Positions 8,189 through 17,620 of a DNA stretch of 64,000 nt are shown in pieces. The translations under genes were made by a program, and so were the position numbers. The number at the start of each line of letters is the position of its first letter. Within the stretch, counting starts at the first letter, position 1. The notes under the pieces are model-generated. The model saw only the letters and a program-made list of their open reading frames with translations. It made no database searches and was not told the origin of the DNA. Location of the stretch: NCBI GenBank assembly GCA_047606825.1, contig JASGDY010000092.1, forward strand, positions 62,001 through 126,000, given 5' to 3'. The DNA comes from Rhizosphaericola sp047606825. Its GTDB lineage: Bacteria > Bacteroidota > Bacteroidia > Chitinophagales > Chitinophagaceae.

Positions 8189-8605
8189 ATGGCACATTGG
8201 TTAATCAAATCGGAACCGTTCAAATACAGTTGGGACCAGTTCGTAAAGGACAAATCCACGTTTTGGGACGGCGTGCGCAACTATCAGGCGCGCAATAATC
8301 TCCAGTCGATGAAAAAAGGCGACGAGGCTTTCTTTTACCACAGCAACGAGGGCAAGGAAATCGTCGGCATCGCCAAAGTCGTCAAGGAAGCCTATCAGGA
8401 CCCGACAACGGAAGATCCAAGATGGGTCGTCGTGGACTTCAAAGCGGTAAAACCGTTGAAGCATCCCGTCCCGCTGGAAATCATCAAGGAACACAGTGCT
8501 CTGCAAGGCATGGCATTGGTGCGGCAGCAACGCCTTTCCGTAAGTCCCGTGACCGACAAGGAATGGGAAACCATATTGGCATTGTCGGAACAAAAGGATA
8601 TTTGA
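8189..8605 (+). CDS. EVE domain-containing protein
   Basis: A 138-residue single-domain protein of the EVE (PUA-like) fold, related to human THYN1. Landmarks are the N-terminal WLIKSEPFKYSW, WDGVRNYQARNNLQSMKKGDEAFFYHS (about 27-54) and the C-terminal GMALVRQQRLSVSPVTDKEWE. EVE domains bind modified bases and appear in nucleic-acid surveillance; the ligand of this one is unknown. It follows ribH by about 120 nt on the same strand without obvious functional link. Confidence 0.88.
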   Translation: MAHWLIKSEPFKYSWDQFVKDKSTFWDGVRNYQARNNLQSMKKGDEAFFYHSNEGKEIVGIAKVVKEAYQDPTTEDPRWVVVDFKAVKPLKHPVPLEIIKEHSALQGMALVRQQRLSVSPVTDKEWETILALSEQKDI

Positions 8606-8723
8606 TGGAAGATTTATGAGTTGAGAAAGCATCTCCTTTAGTTTAATTTAAAAAAACTAATTTTCCCATCACATATCGGAAAACTGCCTATTTTTAATTT
8701 TCGTTATAACAACAAGAAAAAGA

Positions 8724-10385
8724 ATGAATTACGGAAAAACCACCGCAGCCGTCATTGCGCTTGCACTTTGCAGTTCGGCTTTTGCACAAACCACAACCGA
8801 CGATAAAGCTTGGTACCAGAAAGATTTGCAGACCGACTCCCTTTACGGTATCAGTTTGCAAAAAGCATACGACTTCGTAAAAGGTAAAAAATCCCAACAG
8901 ATCATCGTTGCCGTCATCGACGGTGGTATCGACACCACACACGAAGACCTCAAATCCGTATTGTGGCACAACCCGAAAGAAATCCCCGGCAACAACAAGG
9001 ACGACGAAAAAAACGGTTATGTGGACGACCTTTACGGTTGGAATTTCCTCGGCAATGCCGACGGAAAGGACGTGAACAAGGAAGCGGAGGAAAAATACCG
9101 CGTGTATTACAGATTCAAGGATTGTTTCGGAGGCAAGTCCATCGACACCAATACCTTGTCCAAAGTCGACAAATACGAATACCTCGCTTGGAAACGCGCG
9201 GCCGACGAGATTGCCGACCCTAAAAAATCCAGCGAAGACGCACAGATGGCGGCTATGATGACGCAGATATACGCGCAGATGCATCCCGCCGATTCCGTCT
9301 TGCGGAAGGCAATGGGCAAGCCCGAATATACACTGGGCGAGCTGGCACAATATACACCGTCGTCCGACACGGTCGTTAGGGCTAAAAGTGCGTTGCTCTA
9401 TCTCCAACAGATGATTCCCAGTTTCACAAGCGAAACAACCAATACGGAAATCATGACCGGCATGGCATCTGAACGCGACAAATACCAAAAAGCGACCGAA
9501 GCCCGCGAAAAAGCACCTGAACCGGTACGGCAGGAGACTGTCAAGGATGACTATGGCAACTTCAAGGACAGCCATTACGGCAATCCCGACGTGTACGGTG
9601 GCGACCCGATGCACGGCACGCACGTTTCCGGTATTATCGCGGCGACACGCAACAACGGTATCGGTATGGACGGTATTGCCGACAATGTCAAGATTCTTTC
9701 CGTGCGTGCCGTTCCCGATGGGGACGAGTACGACAAGGATATCGCACTGGCCATCCGGTATGCCGTGGACAATGGCGCAAAAGTCATCAATATGAGTTTT
9801 GGCAAACCTTTTTCGCCAGAGAAATATTGGGTGGACAGCGCTTTTGTCTATGCGTTGCAGCATGATGTCTTGTTGGTACACGCGGCAGGCAACGAAGGTG
9901 AAAATACGGACAGCACCTACAATTACCCCAACGGGGACTTGATATTCTATCCAGGAAAGACGGCCAGTAATCTTATTACCGTTGGTGCTAGCGGCGACCC
10001 GCATATTGGCGGCAAAACGGAAGAAGCGTTCGCTGCCAGTTTCAGTAATTATGGTAAAGCCACCGTTGACGTGTTTGCGCCTGGCGTCAGGATATATTCC
10101 ACCGTTCCTAAAGGCAACAAATACGCTTATCTGCAAGGAACAAGTATGGCGTCGCCCGTCGTCGCAGGTGTCGCGGCGTTGATACGTTCCTATTACCCCA
10201 AACTCTCTGCGGAACAGGTCAAATATGCCATCGTCAACTCCGTCGTGAAACCCAACAAGTTTACGCGGTTGCCCGGAACGCCGGATACACAGGTACCGTT
10301 TGAGGATTTATCTGTTTCGGGTGGTATCGTCAACGCCTACAATGCGCTGAAACTCGCCGCTACCCTGAAACCGGAGAAAAAATAG
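8724..10385 (+). CDS. Secreted S8 family serine protease (subtilase)
   Basis: A 553-residue exported subtilisin-like protease. A signal peptide (1-22, ending SSAFAQ) is followed by the catalytic Asp in AVIDGGIDTTHEDL (D66), the His in MHGTHVSG (H297) and the Ser in GTSMASP (S474). The Asn of the oxyanion hole is in HAAGNEG. The distance between Asp and His is about 230 residues, far more than the 30-60 usual for subtilases; the extra segment (about 90-285) is charged and helix-rich and has no recognisable domain. There is no C-terminal sorting domain. It probably acts in the periplasm or outside the cell; the substrate is unknown. Confidence 0.9.
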   Translation: MNYGKTTAAVIALALCSSAFAQTTTDDKAWYQKDLQTDSLYGISLQKAYDFVKGKKSQQIIVAVIDGGIDTTHEDLKSVLWHNPKEIPGNNKDDEKNGYVDDLYGWNFLGNADGKDVNKEAEEKYRVYYRFKDCFGGKSIDTNTLSKVDKYEYLAWKRAADEIADPKKSSEDAQMAAMMTQIYAQMHPADSVLRKAMGKPEYTLGELAQYTPSSDTVVRAKSALLYLQQMIPSFTSETTNTEIMTGMASERDKYQKATEAREKAPEPVRQETVKDDYGNFKDSHYGNPDVYGGDPMHGTHVSGIIAATRNNGIGMDGIADNVKILSVRAVPDGDEYDKDIALAIRYAVDNGAKVINMSFGKPFSPEKYWVDSAFVYALQHDVLLVHAAGNEGENTDSTYNYPNGDLIFYPGKTASNLITVGASGDPHIGGKTEEAFAASFSNYGKATVDVFAPGVRIYSTVPKGNKYAYLQGTSMASPVVAGVAALIRSYYPKLSAEQVKYAIVNSVVKPNKFTRLPGTPDTQVPFEDLSVSGGIVNAYNALKLAATLKPEKK

Positions 10386-10402
10386 TTACGTTACGGACGT
10401 AA

Positions 10403-10458
10403 AAAATAACCCCTGAATGTACGAAAAATGGAACCATTCGTTCATTCCGGGTTATTTT
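10403..10458 (+). terminator. Terminator-like hairpin after the S8 protease gene
   Basis: Outer arms AAAATAACCC and GGGTTATTTT, with a further partial stem (CTGAATG / CATTC) inside. It ends in TTTT and lies between genes on opposite strands, so it could serve both. Confidence 0.65.
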
Positions 10459-10514
10459 ATTCCTATGAAAATGGACCAATGTTTGACTGTATTTAATTTT
10501 CTCGACTTGCCTGC

Positions 10515-11219
<705 letters not shown>

Positions 11220-11227
11220 ACGCTGTT

Positions 11228-11521
11228 TTATTTTTGGATGACTTTGGGGACTTCGAAAAATATGCCGTCCGTCGCCGGAGCGTTTTTCAGCCCTTCGGTT
11301 CTAGGGATGGAACCTTTTACCATGTCTTCACGCAACACGTTGGTACGCGTGCTGATATGTAAAAGCGGCTCGACACCTTCTGTGTCCAACTCGTTCAGCT
11401 TTTCCATAAACTGGATGATTTTTTGCAGGTCTGACCGTATGACGGTTTTCTGTGCATCGTCAAATTCCAGACGAGAAAGTTCCGCTAGGTTGTCCACCAG
11501 TTGATCTGTAATCTCTATCAT
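11228..11521 (-). CDS. gatC: Asp-tRNA(Asn)/Glu-tRNA(Gln) amidotransferase subunit C
   Basis: GatC stabilises the GatAB amidotransferase that converts misacylated Glu-tRNA(Gln) or Asp-tRNA(Asn). The 97-residue product begins MIEITDQLVDNLAELSRLEF, the typical GatC N-terminus, and has the C-terminal block LREDMVKGS...FFEVPKVI. I chose the ATG at 11521 over one 11 codons upstream because family alignment starts there and a TANNTTTG box ends exactly 4 nt before it. gatA and gatB are not in the window. Confidence 0.9.
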   Translation of the reverse strand: MIEITDQLVDNLAELSRLEFDDAQKTVIRSDLQKIIQFMEKLNELDTEGVEPLLHISTRTNVLREDMVKGSIPRTEGLKNAPATDGIFFEVPKVIQK

Positions 11522-11525
11522 AAGA

Positions 11526-11533
11526 CAAAAGTA
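11526..11533 (-). promoter_or_regulatory. -7 box of gatC (leaderless layout)
   Basis: TACTTTTG on the minus strand matches TANNTTTG with a 4-nt gap to the gatC ATG. It lies inside the longer alternative reading frame, which supports the shorter start. Confidence 0.5.
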
Positions 11534-11656
11534 CGGAATGAAAAACCACGGCAAGCCGAAATAGGGAAAAACGGCGTTTTTGGATTGGGAATGGTCGGGA
11601 AAAGGCCATGAAAGGCATGGAAGAATGGCGTAATCGAACGATCTCGGGTCAAAGCC

Positions 11657-12379
11657 TTATTCCAAAAAAAGATAGTAGTCTCTCAACAATGCCGCAAACG
11701 CAGCATCATATTGGTTCTCTATATTACGAATAGCCATTTCGCTGGTCCGCACGGGTTGTCCCTGTTTGGAAAAAAATAATATGGAACGGAAAAATCCATG
11801 TCGCGGCGATTGTCGGACCAATAGCGCATCTTCAAGAAAAAAGCCGTTTTGCAGGGCAATGTTTTGTGCATCTTCGTGTCGATGGAAAGGCAGCAGTAAC
11901 GCCAATCTGCCGTCCGCAACCAGATGGTTGCTGGAAAACTGGAAGATTTCGGAAAGCGATAACTGCGTGGAATGCATCGCCGTGTTGCGTGCCGCATCAC
12001 CCGAACGTAAATCTTTGTCAAAAAACGGCGGATTGGACAGTATCAAGCCATACTGATACTGTACAGTTGTATTTTCATATTGCTGCAAAGCGCAATGATG
12101 GACTTGGATATTTTCCGCCCAAGGCGATTGTTCAAGATTCTCTTTTGCCTGGAGATAGGCGTTTGGTTCTATCTCGATGGCGTCAATATGCGCATCGGGA
12201 TGTTTCTGCGCATACATCAGACTCAGCAGCCCCGTGCCTGCACCAATGTCCAAAACCCTTGCCGCACTTATGTTTTGTGCCACATAAGCACCAAAAACAC
12301 AGGCATCCGTACAGACTTTCATCGCCGCCCTCGACTGCCGTACCGTGAATCGTTTGAACTGAAAATAATCGTTGCCCAT
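11657..12379 (-). CDS. trmN6: tRNA1(Val) adenine-N6-methyltransferase
   Basis: A 240-residue SAM-dependent methyltransferase of the YfiC/TrmN6 family, which methylates A37 of tRNA1(Val). It shows motif I VLDIGAGTGLLSLM (about 42-55), an acidic residue after motif II (AIEIEP) and the catalytic NPPFF of N6-adenine methyltransferases (about 114-118). The N-terminal FQFKRFTVRQ...MKVCTDACVFGAY block is characteristic of YfiC. Length fits. A leaderless-type promoter precedes it. Confidence 0.88.
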   Translation of the reverse strand: MGNDYFQFKRFTVRQSRAAMKVCTDACVFGAYVAQNISAARVLDIGAGTGLLSLMYAQKHPDAHIDAIEIEPNAYLQAKENLEQSPWAENIQVHHCALQQYENTTVQYQYGLILSNPPFFDKDLRSGDAARNTAMHSTQLSLSEIFQFSSNHLVADGRLALLLPFHRHEDAQNIALQNGFFLEDALLVRQSPRHGFFRSILFFSKQGQPVRTSEMAIRNIENQYDAAFAALLRDYYLFLE

Positions 12380-12383
12380 TTTA

Positions 12384-12391
12384 CAAAAATA
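12384..12391 (-). promoter_or_regulatory. -7 box of trmN6 (leaderless layout)
   Basis: TATTTTTG on the minus strand matches TANNTTTG and ends 4 nt before the trmN6 ATG at 12379. Confidence 0.5.
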
Positions 12392-12452
12392 GAGACGGTT
12401 GATTTGATAATTCGGAAATTTGATAATGAAGACCGAAAACCTACCACAATAG

Positions 12453-12728
12453 ACAGACTACCGACTGCTGCCCACTTCTATCACCTTCTCCATCGACGCG
12501 CAAAACAACAATGACCAAAATGTCTATATCCAGTCAACACTGCTCAACGGCCAGCCCTATACTAAAAACTATATTACCTGTCAGCAAATGATGCCGGGCC
12601 GGACTTTCCGTTTGCAGATGGGCAATGCGCTCAATACGAGTCGAGGCGCCAAGGAAGAAGACCGACCTTTTGCGGTTAGCAATAAGGCTATGGGAAGAAT
12701 TTTTATGCAAAATAAAAATATCCTTTAG
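12453..12728 (+). pseudogene. C-terminal remnant of a GH92 alpha-mannosidase
   Basis: An open stretch without a start codon encodes about 90 residues that resemble the extreme C-terminus of glycoside hydrolase family 92 (alpha-mannosidases): FSIDAQNNNDQNVYIQS, then LNGQPYTKNYIT, LQMGNALN and EEDRP. In living GH92 proteins these are followed by few residues, and here the frame also ends soon after, at TAG 12726-12728. Decay is visible: the usual ITHQQI reads ITCQQM, the GG of the following turn reads GR, and the usual PN reads LN. About 650 upstream residues are missing, replaced by a stop at 12450. The fragment ends where the LolD-type gene's promoter begins. The family call rests on recognition of these motifs, without a search. 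Confidence 0.6.
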
Positions 12729-12733
12729 GTTTG
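12726..12733 (+). promoter_or_regulatory. -7 box of the second LolD-type gene
   Basis: TAGGTTTG matches TANNTTTG, 17 nt before the ATG at 12751. It overlaps the stop codon of the GH92 remnant. Confidence 0.5.
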
Positions 12734-12750
12734 TAGCTCAATCGGAAAGC

Positions 12751-13428
12751 ATGCTCAAAGCGGTCAACATACACAAGAAATACGGCGAACTGGAAGTACT
12801 GAAAGGCGTATCGCTGGAAATCAACAAAGGCGAAATCGTCTCCATCGTCGGTTCTTCGGGTGCTGGCAAAAGCACCTTGTTGCATATTTTGGGCACACTG
12901 TCCGCAGCGGACAGTGGCGATATCTATCTTGACAACCAACAAGTCAACCAATTGAAAGGCAAGAAGCTGGCGCATTTCCGCAATACGCATATCGGCTTCG
13001 TCTTTCAGTTCCACCATCTGCTGCCGGAGTTCACGGCTTTGGAAAATGTATGTATTCCCGGTTGGTTGGCCGGAAAGAGAAAGTCCACAGTAGAGACAGA
13101 CGCTGTCAAGCTGTTGGAAAGGCTGGGACTTGCTGGCCGCTTGGAAAACAAACCCGGACAATTGAGCGGCGGACAACAGCAACGTGTCGCTATCGCAAGA
13201 GCCTTGATTAACCAGCCAGCGATTGTTTTTGCAGATGAACCGACAGGAAACCTCGACAGCCAAAACGCCAAAGACCTGCACGACCTGTTCCTGGAATTGC
13301 GCAAAGAATTTGACCAGACATTTTTGATTGTCACGCACAACGAGGAACTTGCCGACATGAGCGACCGCATCCTGCACATGAAAGACGGGTTGATTGAAAG
13401 TGAGATAGTGAATAGCCCGCTGTTTTAG
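12751..13428 (+). CDS. LolD-type lipoprotein-releasing ABC ATPase
   Basis: A 225-residue ABC ATPase with Walker A GSSGAGKST, signature LSGGQQQRVAIARAL, Walker B VFADEPTG and a switch histidine in IVTHNEE. It looks more like LolD (FQFHHLLPEFTALENVCIPG) than the homologue at 10.5-11.2 kb. LolD energises release of lipoproteins from the inner membrane with LolC/E. The start at 12751 is preferred over one 42 codons upstream because the extra residues come from the GH92 remnant region and a -7 box lies between. No permease gene is adjacent. Confidence 0.88.
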   Translation: MLKAVNIHKKYGELEVLKGVSLEINKGEIVSIVGSSGAGKSTLLHILGTLSAADSGDIYLDNQQVNQLKGKKLAHFRNTHIGFVFQFHHLLPEFTALENVCIPGWLAGKRKSTVETDAVKLLERLGLAGRLENKPGQLSGGQQQRVAIARALINQPAIVFADEPTGNLDSQNAKDLHDLFLELRKEFDQTFLIVTHNEELADMSDRILHMKDGLIESEIVNSPLF

Positions 13429-13452
13429 CTGCGTGGCAAGGTATGCAATTTT

Positions 13453-14016
13453 TTATTGCTCCGGCATCCACTTGACTTCCTCCACCGCCAGTTGCTGGCC
13501 GACATGCCGTGCAAAGACAAAGAGGAAATCGCTCAGCCTGTTGAGGTATTGCAATATGTTTCCGGGAAGTGTTGGATAGCTTGTTTCTTTCAGGGCAATG
13601 GCAATGCGTTCCGCGCGGCGGCAGACACTGCGGGCAATATGTATCTGCGAAACGGTAGGGTGTCCACCCGGCAGTATGAAATGTGTCATCGCCGGAAGCG
13701 TCGCTTCCATTGCGTCTATTTTGTTTTCCAGTAATTCTATTTTTTCATCTTTCAGCAAAGGGATTTTCGGAGCGTTTTTCTTGTCAGTGTCGAGCGTGAC
13801 GACCGCGCCGATGACGAAAAGGTCTTTTTGTATTTCCCGGAGAAAATGAATGTCGGGCTGTGACGTTGTCAAATCCGCGACGAACCCAATATGGCTGTTG
13901 AGTTCGTCCAGTGTGCCACAGGTTTCAATATGCAGATTTGCTTTGCTGACACGTGTGCCGCCAATAAGGCCCGTCGTTCCATTGTCACCAGTTTTTGTAT
14001 AGATTTTGAAAGACAT
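13453..14016 (-). CDS. Cob(I)yrinic acid a,c-diamide adenosyltransferase (PduO type)
   Basis: A 187-residue ATP:corrinoid adenosyltransferase of the PduO/MMAB family, which makes adenosylcobalamin from cob(I)alamin and ATP. The N-terminal ATP-binding signature YTKTGDNGTTGLIGG (6-20) and RVSK follow the family pattern; CGTLDELNSHIG (33-44) and the C-terminal RSVCRRAERIAIAL complete the active site. The protein is cytoplasmic. No cobalamin riboswitch is visible upstream. It implies use of B12-dependent enzymes in this organism. Confidence 0.9.
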   Translation of the reverse strand: MSFKIYTKTGDNGTTGLIGGTRVSKANLHIETCGTLDELNSHIGFVADLTTSQPDIHFLREIQKDLFVIGAVVTLDTDKKNAPKIPLLKDEKIELLENKIDAMEATLPAMTHFILPGGHPTVSQIHIARSVCRRAERIAIALKETSYPTLPGNILQYLNRLSDFLFVFARHVGQQLAVEEVKWMPEQ

Positions 14017-14056
14017 GAGGTTGAATTGGAAATTTTAAGATTTGAGAATGAAAAAC

Positions 14057-14096
14057 AAAAATACCCCGACCAACGCTAGTAGTCGAGGTATTTTTT
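14057..14096 (-). terminator. Terminator of the HupE/M1 peptidase operon
   Basis: Stem AATACCTCGAC / GTCGGGGTATT (one mismatch) on the minus strand with a T-rich tail, just after the M1 peptidase stop at 14116 and before the adenosyltransferase gene. Confidence 0.7.
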
Positions 14097-14115
14097 CCGT
14101 TTGAATGGTTCCTTT

Positions 14116-16497
14116 TTACTTTTTGGAAACCTGCATCGGGTTGACTCCGGAGGACTGTCCGCGTATGCCTTGCTTCATCTTGAAGATTTCCAGTTTGGAC
14201 GGTTGCGTGACTGTTGGCCAAACGTTGTTGCTTTCGTCGATGTCGGCGGTTTCACGGTAAGGATCCAGTTGTATGGAGCTAACCTCTTTGTTCAATATGA
14301 ACACTTTGGAAAATTCCTTTTCGTTTTTGCGCCAGATTTGGGCGGGGATGCGTTTGATTTCGTTCGTGCCGTCCTTGTAGTTGAAGGCAAGGATGACAGG
14401 CATCACGAGTCCGCCTTTGTTGGTAAAATGGAGTTCGTAGATGAATTTATTTTTCCACGCTGCCTGTTCGTCGGCACTGAGCGCATCTGCCGCAATCGTG
14501 GATTCCGGAATTCTGTAGGCCGAATCGTAAGGAATGATTTTCCTGTCGTATTTCCAGTAGAAGTCCTGCAAAGAGGTGTCTGTTTCGGTCAGGAAATGGA
14601 TGTTTTTGTCCTGACGGTTGCGGATTTTGGATATATCGTCATACGGCGGGATGGCAGCCGTGTCGAGTTTTCCTGCGGGTTTCCGCATGGTGAACTGCCG
14701 ACCGGAATTGTCGTACTGGAAAGCTTTTACGCTGTCCAGCGCAATGTCGCAAGGGGTGATGTCGTAAAACCAACCGCGCCAGAACCAGTCCAGATCTTCA
14801 CCGCTTGCGTCTTCCATCGTGCGGAAAAGGTCTGCGGGTGTCGGGTGTTTGAATTTCCAGCGTTCCGCATAAGTCTTGAAAGCAAAGTCAAACAGCTCGC
14901 GTCCCATGATGGTTTCGCGCAGGATGTTGAGCGCGGTTGCGGGTTTGGAATAAGCATTGGGTCCGAACTGGACGATGTTTTCGCTGTTGGTCATGATGGG
15001 TTCCAACTGGTCTTTGGGCAGGCGCATATAGTCCGTGATGCTATAAGCCGGACCGCGGCGCGAAGGAAATTTGTTGTCGTAGAGTTCCTCCGTCAGGTAT
15101 TCGACAAACGTGTTCAGCCCTTCGTCCATCCATGTCCATTGGCGTTCGTCGCTGTTGACAATCATCGGAAAGAAATTGTGTCCGACTTCGTGGATGATGA
15201 CGCCAATCATGCCGTTTTTGGTCGCTTCGCTGTACGTGCCGTCTTTTTCGGTACGTCCGTAGTTGAAGCAGATCATCGGATATTCCATACCGTTGGACGC
15301 TTCGATGCTCTGCGCGACAGGATAAGGGTAGTTGATGGTAAAATGTGAATAGCTGCGGATCGTGTGCGCGACCACTTTCGTGGAAAATCTGCGGTAGAGG
15401 CCGTAAGCTTCCTTGCCGTAAAGGCTCATGCACATGATTTTCTTGTTGTTGACATAAGTCGGCATGGCGTCCCAGATAAATTTGCGGGAAGAAGTCCAGG
15501 CAAAGTCACGCACGCTGTCGGCGTAGAAGACCCAGGTTTTGGTATTTTGGTCTTTATTGGCTTCCGCAGCTTTGGCTTCTGCCAGCGTGACGATTTCGAC
15601 GGGTTCTTTGGACGTCTGTGCTTGTTGCCAACGTTTGTATTGCGCGGGTGTCAGCACCTGCTGGTAGTTCTGTCCCTGACCTGTCGCGCCGACGACGTGG
15701 TTGGCAGGAACGGTCATTTTGACTTTGAAATTACCGAATGTCAATGCAAATTCGCCTCTTCCGGTAAACTGGTGGTTTTGCCAGCCCTGGAAATCGCTAT
15801 ATACGCAGAGGCGTGGATACCATTGCGTCATGGTGAAGAGATAGTTGCCGTCTTCCGGGAAATATTCGTAGCCACCGCGACCGCCTTCGGTCATACGGTC
15901 GGAGATTTTATAGTGCCATTTGACGTTGAACACGATTTGGGACTTGGCGGCAAGCGGCGTCGGCAGGTCGATACGCATCATTGTTTTGTTGACGGTATAG
16001 GACAATGGCTTGCCGCTGGCATCGGTGATGGATTCTATTTTGTCGCCAAAACCGTTGTCGGCATCGGAGGTTTCCAGTTTTTTCAAGGAGTTGAGATCCG
16101 CCACTCCTCTTTTGCTGACGCTGGACGGGTCTTGGTAGTTGGCATTGTTGATGGAACTGTGCTCGTTCTCGTCGAGTTGCAGCCAGAGATAGCTCAACGG
16201 TCCCGGGCTGTTGTTGAAATAAGTGATTTTTTCTTCGCCTTTCAGCAAAAGGTTTTTTTCGTCGAGGATGCAGGCAATGTCGTAGTCGGCCCGTTGCTGC
16301 CAGTAGTTGGGTCCGACGTCGCCGCTTGCCGTTCGGTAGCTGTTGGGCGTCGGGAGTATGGTTCCCAACTGTTCAAATGCGTTGCCGTGGTTGGATGTCG
16401 GGTTGTTTTGGATGTTCTGCGCGTGCAATACGCCCATTCCCATCATGCAAAATCCGCAGCCATTAAGCAAGGTTTTGTAGAATGCTGAAATTTTCAT
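14116..16497 (-). CDS. Exported M1 family zinc metallopeptidase
   Basis: A 793-residue aminopeptidase-like protein of the M1 (gluzincin) family. A signal peptide occupies about 1-26. The zinc site is HEVGH followed 19 residues later by the glutamate in MDEGLN (HEXXH-X18-E), and the substrate-recognition loop reads NGMEYP in place of GAMEN. The C-terminal half beyond the catalytic domain has the beta-rich and helical regions of the family. The last residues lack a sorting signal. The start at 16497 lies inside the 3' end of the HupE/UreJ-like gene (35-nt overlap), so the two are translationally coupled. Substrate unknown. Confidence 0.88.
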   Translation of the reverse strand: MKISAFYKTLLNGCGFCMMGMGVLHAQNIQNNPTSNHGNAFEQLGTILPTPNSYRTASGDVGPNYWQQRADYDIACILDEKNLLLKGEEKITYFNNSPGPLSYLWLQLDENEHSSINNANYQDPSSVSKRGVADLNSLKKLETSDADNGFGDKIESITDASGKPLSYTVNKTMMRIDLPTPLAAKSQIVFNVKWHYKISDRMTEGGRGGYEYFPEDGNYLFTMTQWYPRLCVYSDFQGWQNHQFTGRGEFALTFGNFKVKMTVPANHVVGATGQGQNYQQVLTPAQYKRWQQAQTSKEPVEIVTLAEAKAAEANKDQNTKTWVFYADSVRDFAWTSSRKFIWDAMPTYVNNKKIMCMSLYGKEAYGLYRRFSTKVVAHTIRSYSHFTINYPYPVAQSIEASNGMEYPMICFNYGRTEKDGTYSEATKNGMIGVIIHEVGHNFFPMIVNSDERQWTWMDEGLNTFVEYLTEELYDNKFPSRRGPAYSITDYMRLPKDQLEPIMTNSENIVQFGPNAYSKPATALNILRETIMGRELFDFAFKTYAERWKFKHPTPADLFRTMEDASGEDLDWFWRGWFYDITPCDIALDSVKAFQYDNSGRQFTMRKPAGKLDTAAIPPYDDISKIRNRQDKNIHFLTETDTSLQDFYWKYDRKIIPYDSAYRIPESTIAADALSADEQAAWKNKFIYELHFTNKGGLVMPVILAFNYKDGTNEIKRIPAQIWRKNEKEFSKVFILNKEVSSIQLDPYRETADIDESNNVWPTVTQPSKLEIFKMKQGIRGQSSGVNPMQVSKK

Positions 16498-17131
16498 GTT
16501 TGTCGTTTCTGTATTTTATTTCTGTTTGAGTATTATTTTCTTTTTCGTTTTCTCCAAGCGGCCAGCGGTCGATGCACATTTCCAGTGCAAGTGCGGCAAT
16601 CGCGCCGCTGACAAAAATGCGGGAATGTAATCGGTCAATCCCCACTGTGGCCAGCAAAGTCAAAAGCGTCAATAGACAGCCGACAATCAGCAATTGTCCG
16701 ACTTCCAGGCCGAGGTTGAACGCTAACAGTTGTCCGACAATCTGCCGGTCACGCCCCAGCATACTTTTCAAAAGCGTACTGAACCCCATGCCATGTATGA
16801 ACCCAAAAACCAATGCAAAATAATATATCAACGGATATCGGCGCCGCGATGGCCGTTCCTTTCGGAGGTCGGAGAGCGCTGTGACCAATATCGTAACGGC
16901 AATCAGAAACTCGGTCCACACCGTTGGAATGCTGATGATATTGAAAACGCTCAGTCCGAGTGTCAACGAATGACCAATGGTAAATGCCGTGACCAGAAGC
17001 AGTATCTTTTTCCAGTCTTTCCAGACATAGCGCAGACACATGGCGGTTATGAATAATATGTGGTCAATCCCTTTCCAGTCCGCAATATGTCCAATGCCCG
17101 TTGTAAAAAAAAGCCAGAAATCATCCATCAT
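16463..17131 (-). CDS. HupE/UreJ-like integral membrane protein
   Basis: A 222-residue protein with about six membrane helices and the HupE/UreJ hallmarks near the N-terminus: GIGHIADWKGIDHILFITAM and GHSLTLGLS, with later FGFIHGMGFST. HupE and UreJ are secondary transporters for nickel or cobalt in other bacteria, but members of this clade occur beside peptidases and without metalloenzymes, so the metal role is uncertain here. The hydrophilic C-terminal tail (about 190-222) extends into the coding region of the M1 peptidase. The pairing with an M1 peptidase suggests a shared envelope process; metal delivery to the peptidase is a guess. Confidence 0.8.
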   Translation of the reverse strand: MMDDFWLFFTTGIGHIADWKGIDHILFITAMCLRYVWKDWKKILLLVTAFTIGHSLTLGLSVFNIISIPTVWTEFLIAVTILVTALSDLRKERPSRRRYPLIYYFALVFGFIHGMGFSTLLKSMLGRDRQIVGQLLAFNLGLEVGQLLIVGCLLTLLTLLATVGIDRLHSRIFVSGAIAALALEMCIDRWPLGENEKENNTQTEIKYRNDKHENFSILQNLA

Positions 17132-17194
17132 GACTACACTTGAACCGTAAAATTAAGGAAATGACGGTAATCCTGAATGTTTTTTGTTCGAGCG

Positions 17195-17614
17195 TTAGCG
17201 TTTGTTATAGATGAATTTCAGTTTTTGGTTGGTATATTCCTGAAATTTTTTGTCGGAAGAAACCATTGTCATTTTTTCCGTAATCGCGTGGGAAATGATG
17301 GCATGGTCAGATGGGTCGTTGTGGAATACGGTAAGGCGGAGCAAAGTCCCGGAATGTTGCTTTGTGAAAGGGAGTATTGACACATAAAAGTCGTTTTCTA
17401 AAATATTTACCAAATCATCCGCTTTGATATTCTTCCTAAAATGTACTTTTCCGATACGTTGCAGTTGTTGTCGCTCAATAATTGAAACGGGACTTGCATA
17501 AAGCCTACTGCCAAAATCTTTCAAAATCTCCCGCACTTCAAAACAGATTTCGTCATTTGTCTTGTCTGTAATAAGAAAAACCAAAATATTCGTATCAAGC
17601 AAATATCTATCCAT
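17195..17614 (-). CDS. vapC: PIN-domain toxin, VapC family
   Basis: A 139-residue PIN-domain ribonuclease. The acidic quartet that binds Mg2+ is in place: D7 (LLDTN), E47 (SIIERQQ), D103 (NDPSDHAIISHA) and D121 (VSSDKKF), so the toxin appears intact. VapC proteins cleave tRNA or rRNA. Its ATG lies 6 nt after the stop of a short antitoxin-like frame on the same strand, the normal VapBC arrangement. The target is unknown. Confidence 0.88.
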   Translation of the reverse strand: MDRYLLDTNILVFLITDKTNDEICFEVREILKDFGSRLYASPVSIIERQQLQRIGKVHFRKNIKADDLVNILENDFYVSILPFTKQHSGTLLRLTVFHNDPSDHAIISHAITEKMTMVSSDKKFQEYTNQKLKFIYNKR

Positions 17615-17620
17615 GACGAC

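Noticed and set aside
8694..10136. Long open frame on the minus strand opposite the S8 protease gene (similar ones opposite the M1 peptidase, TolC and heptosyltransferase genes)
   Set aside because: These are mirror frames caused by codon bias; the plus-strand genes have full catalytic motifs and the mirror translations have no family features.
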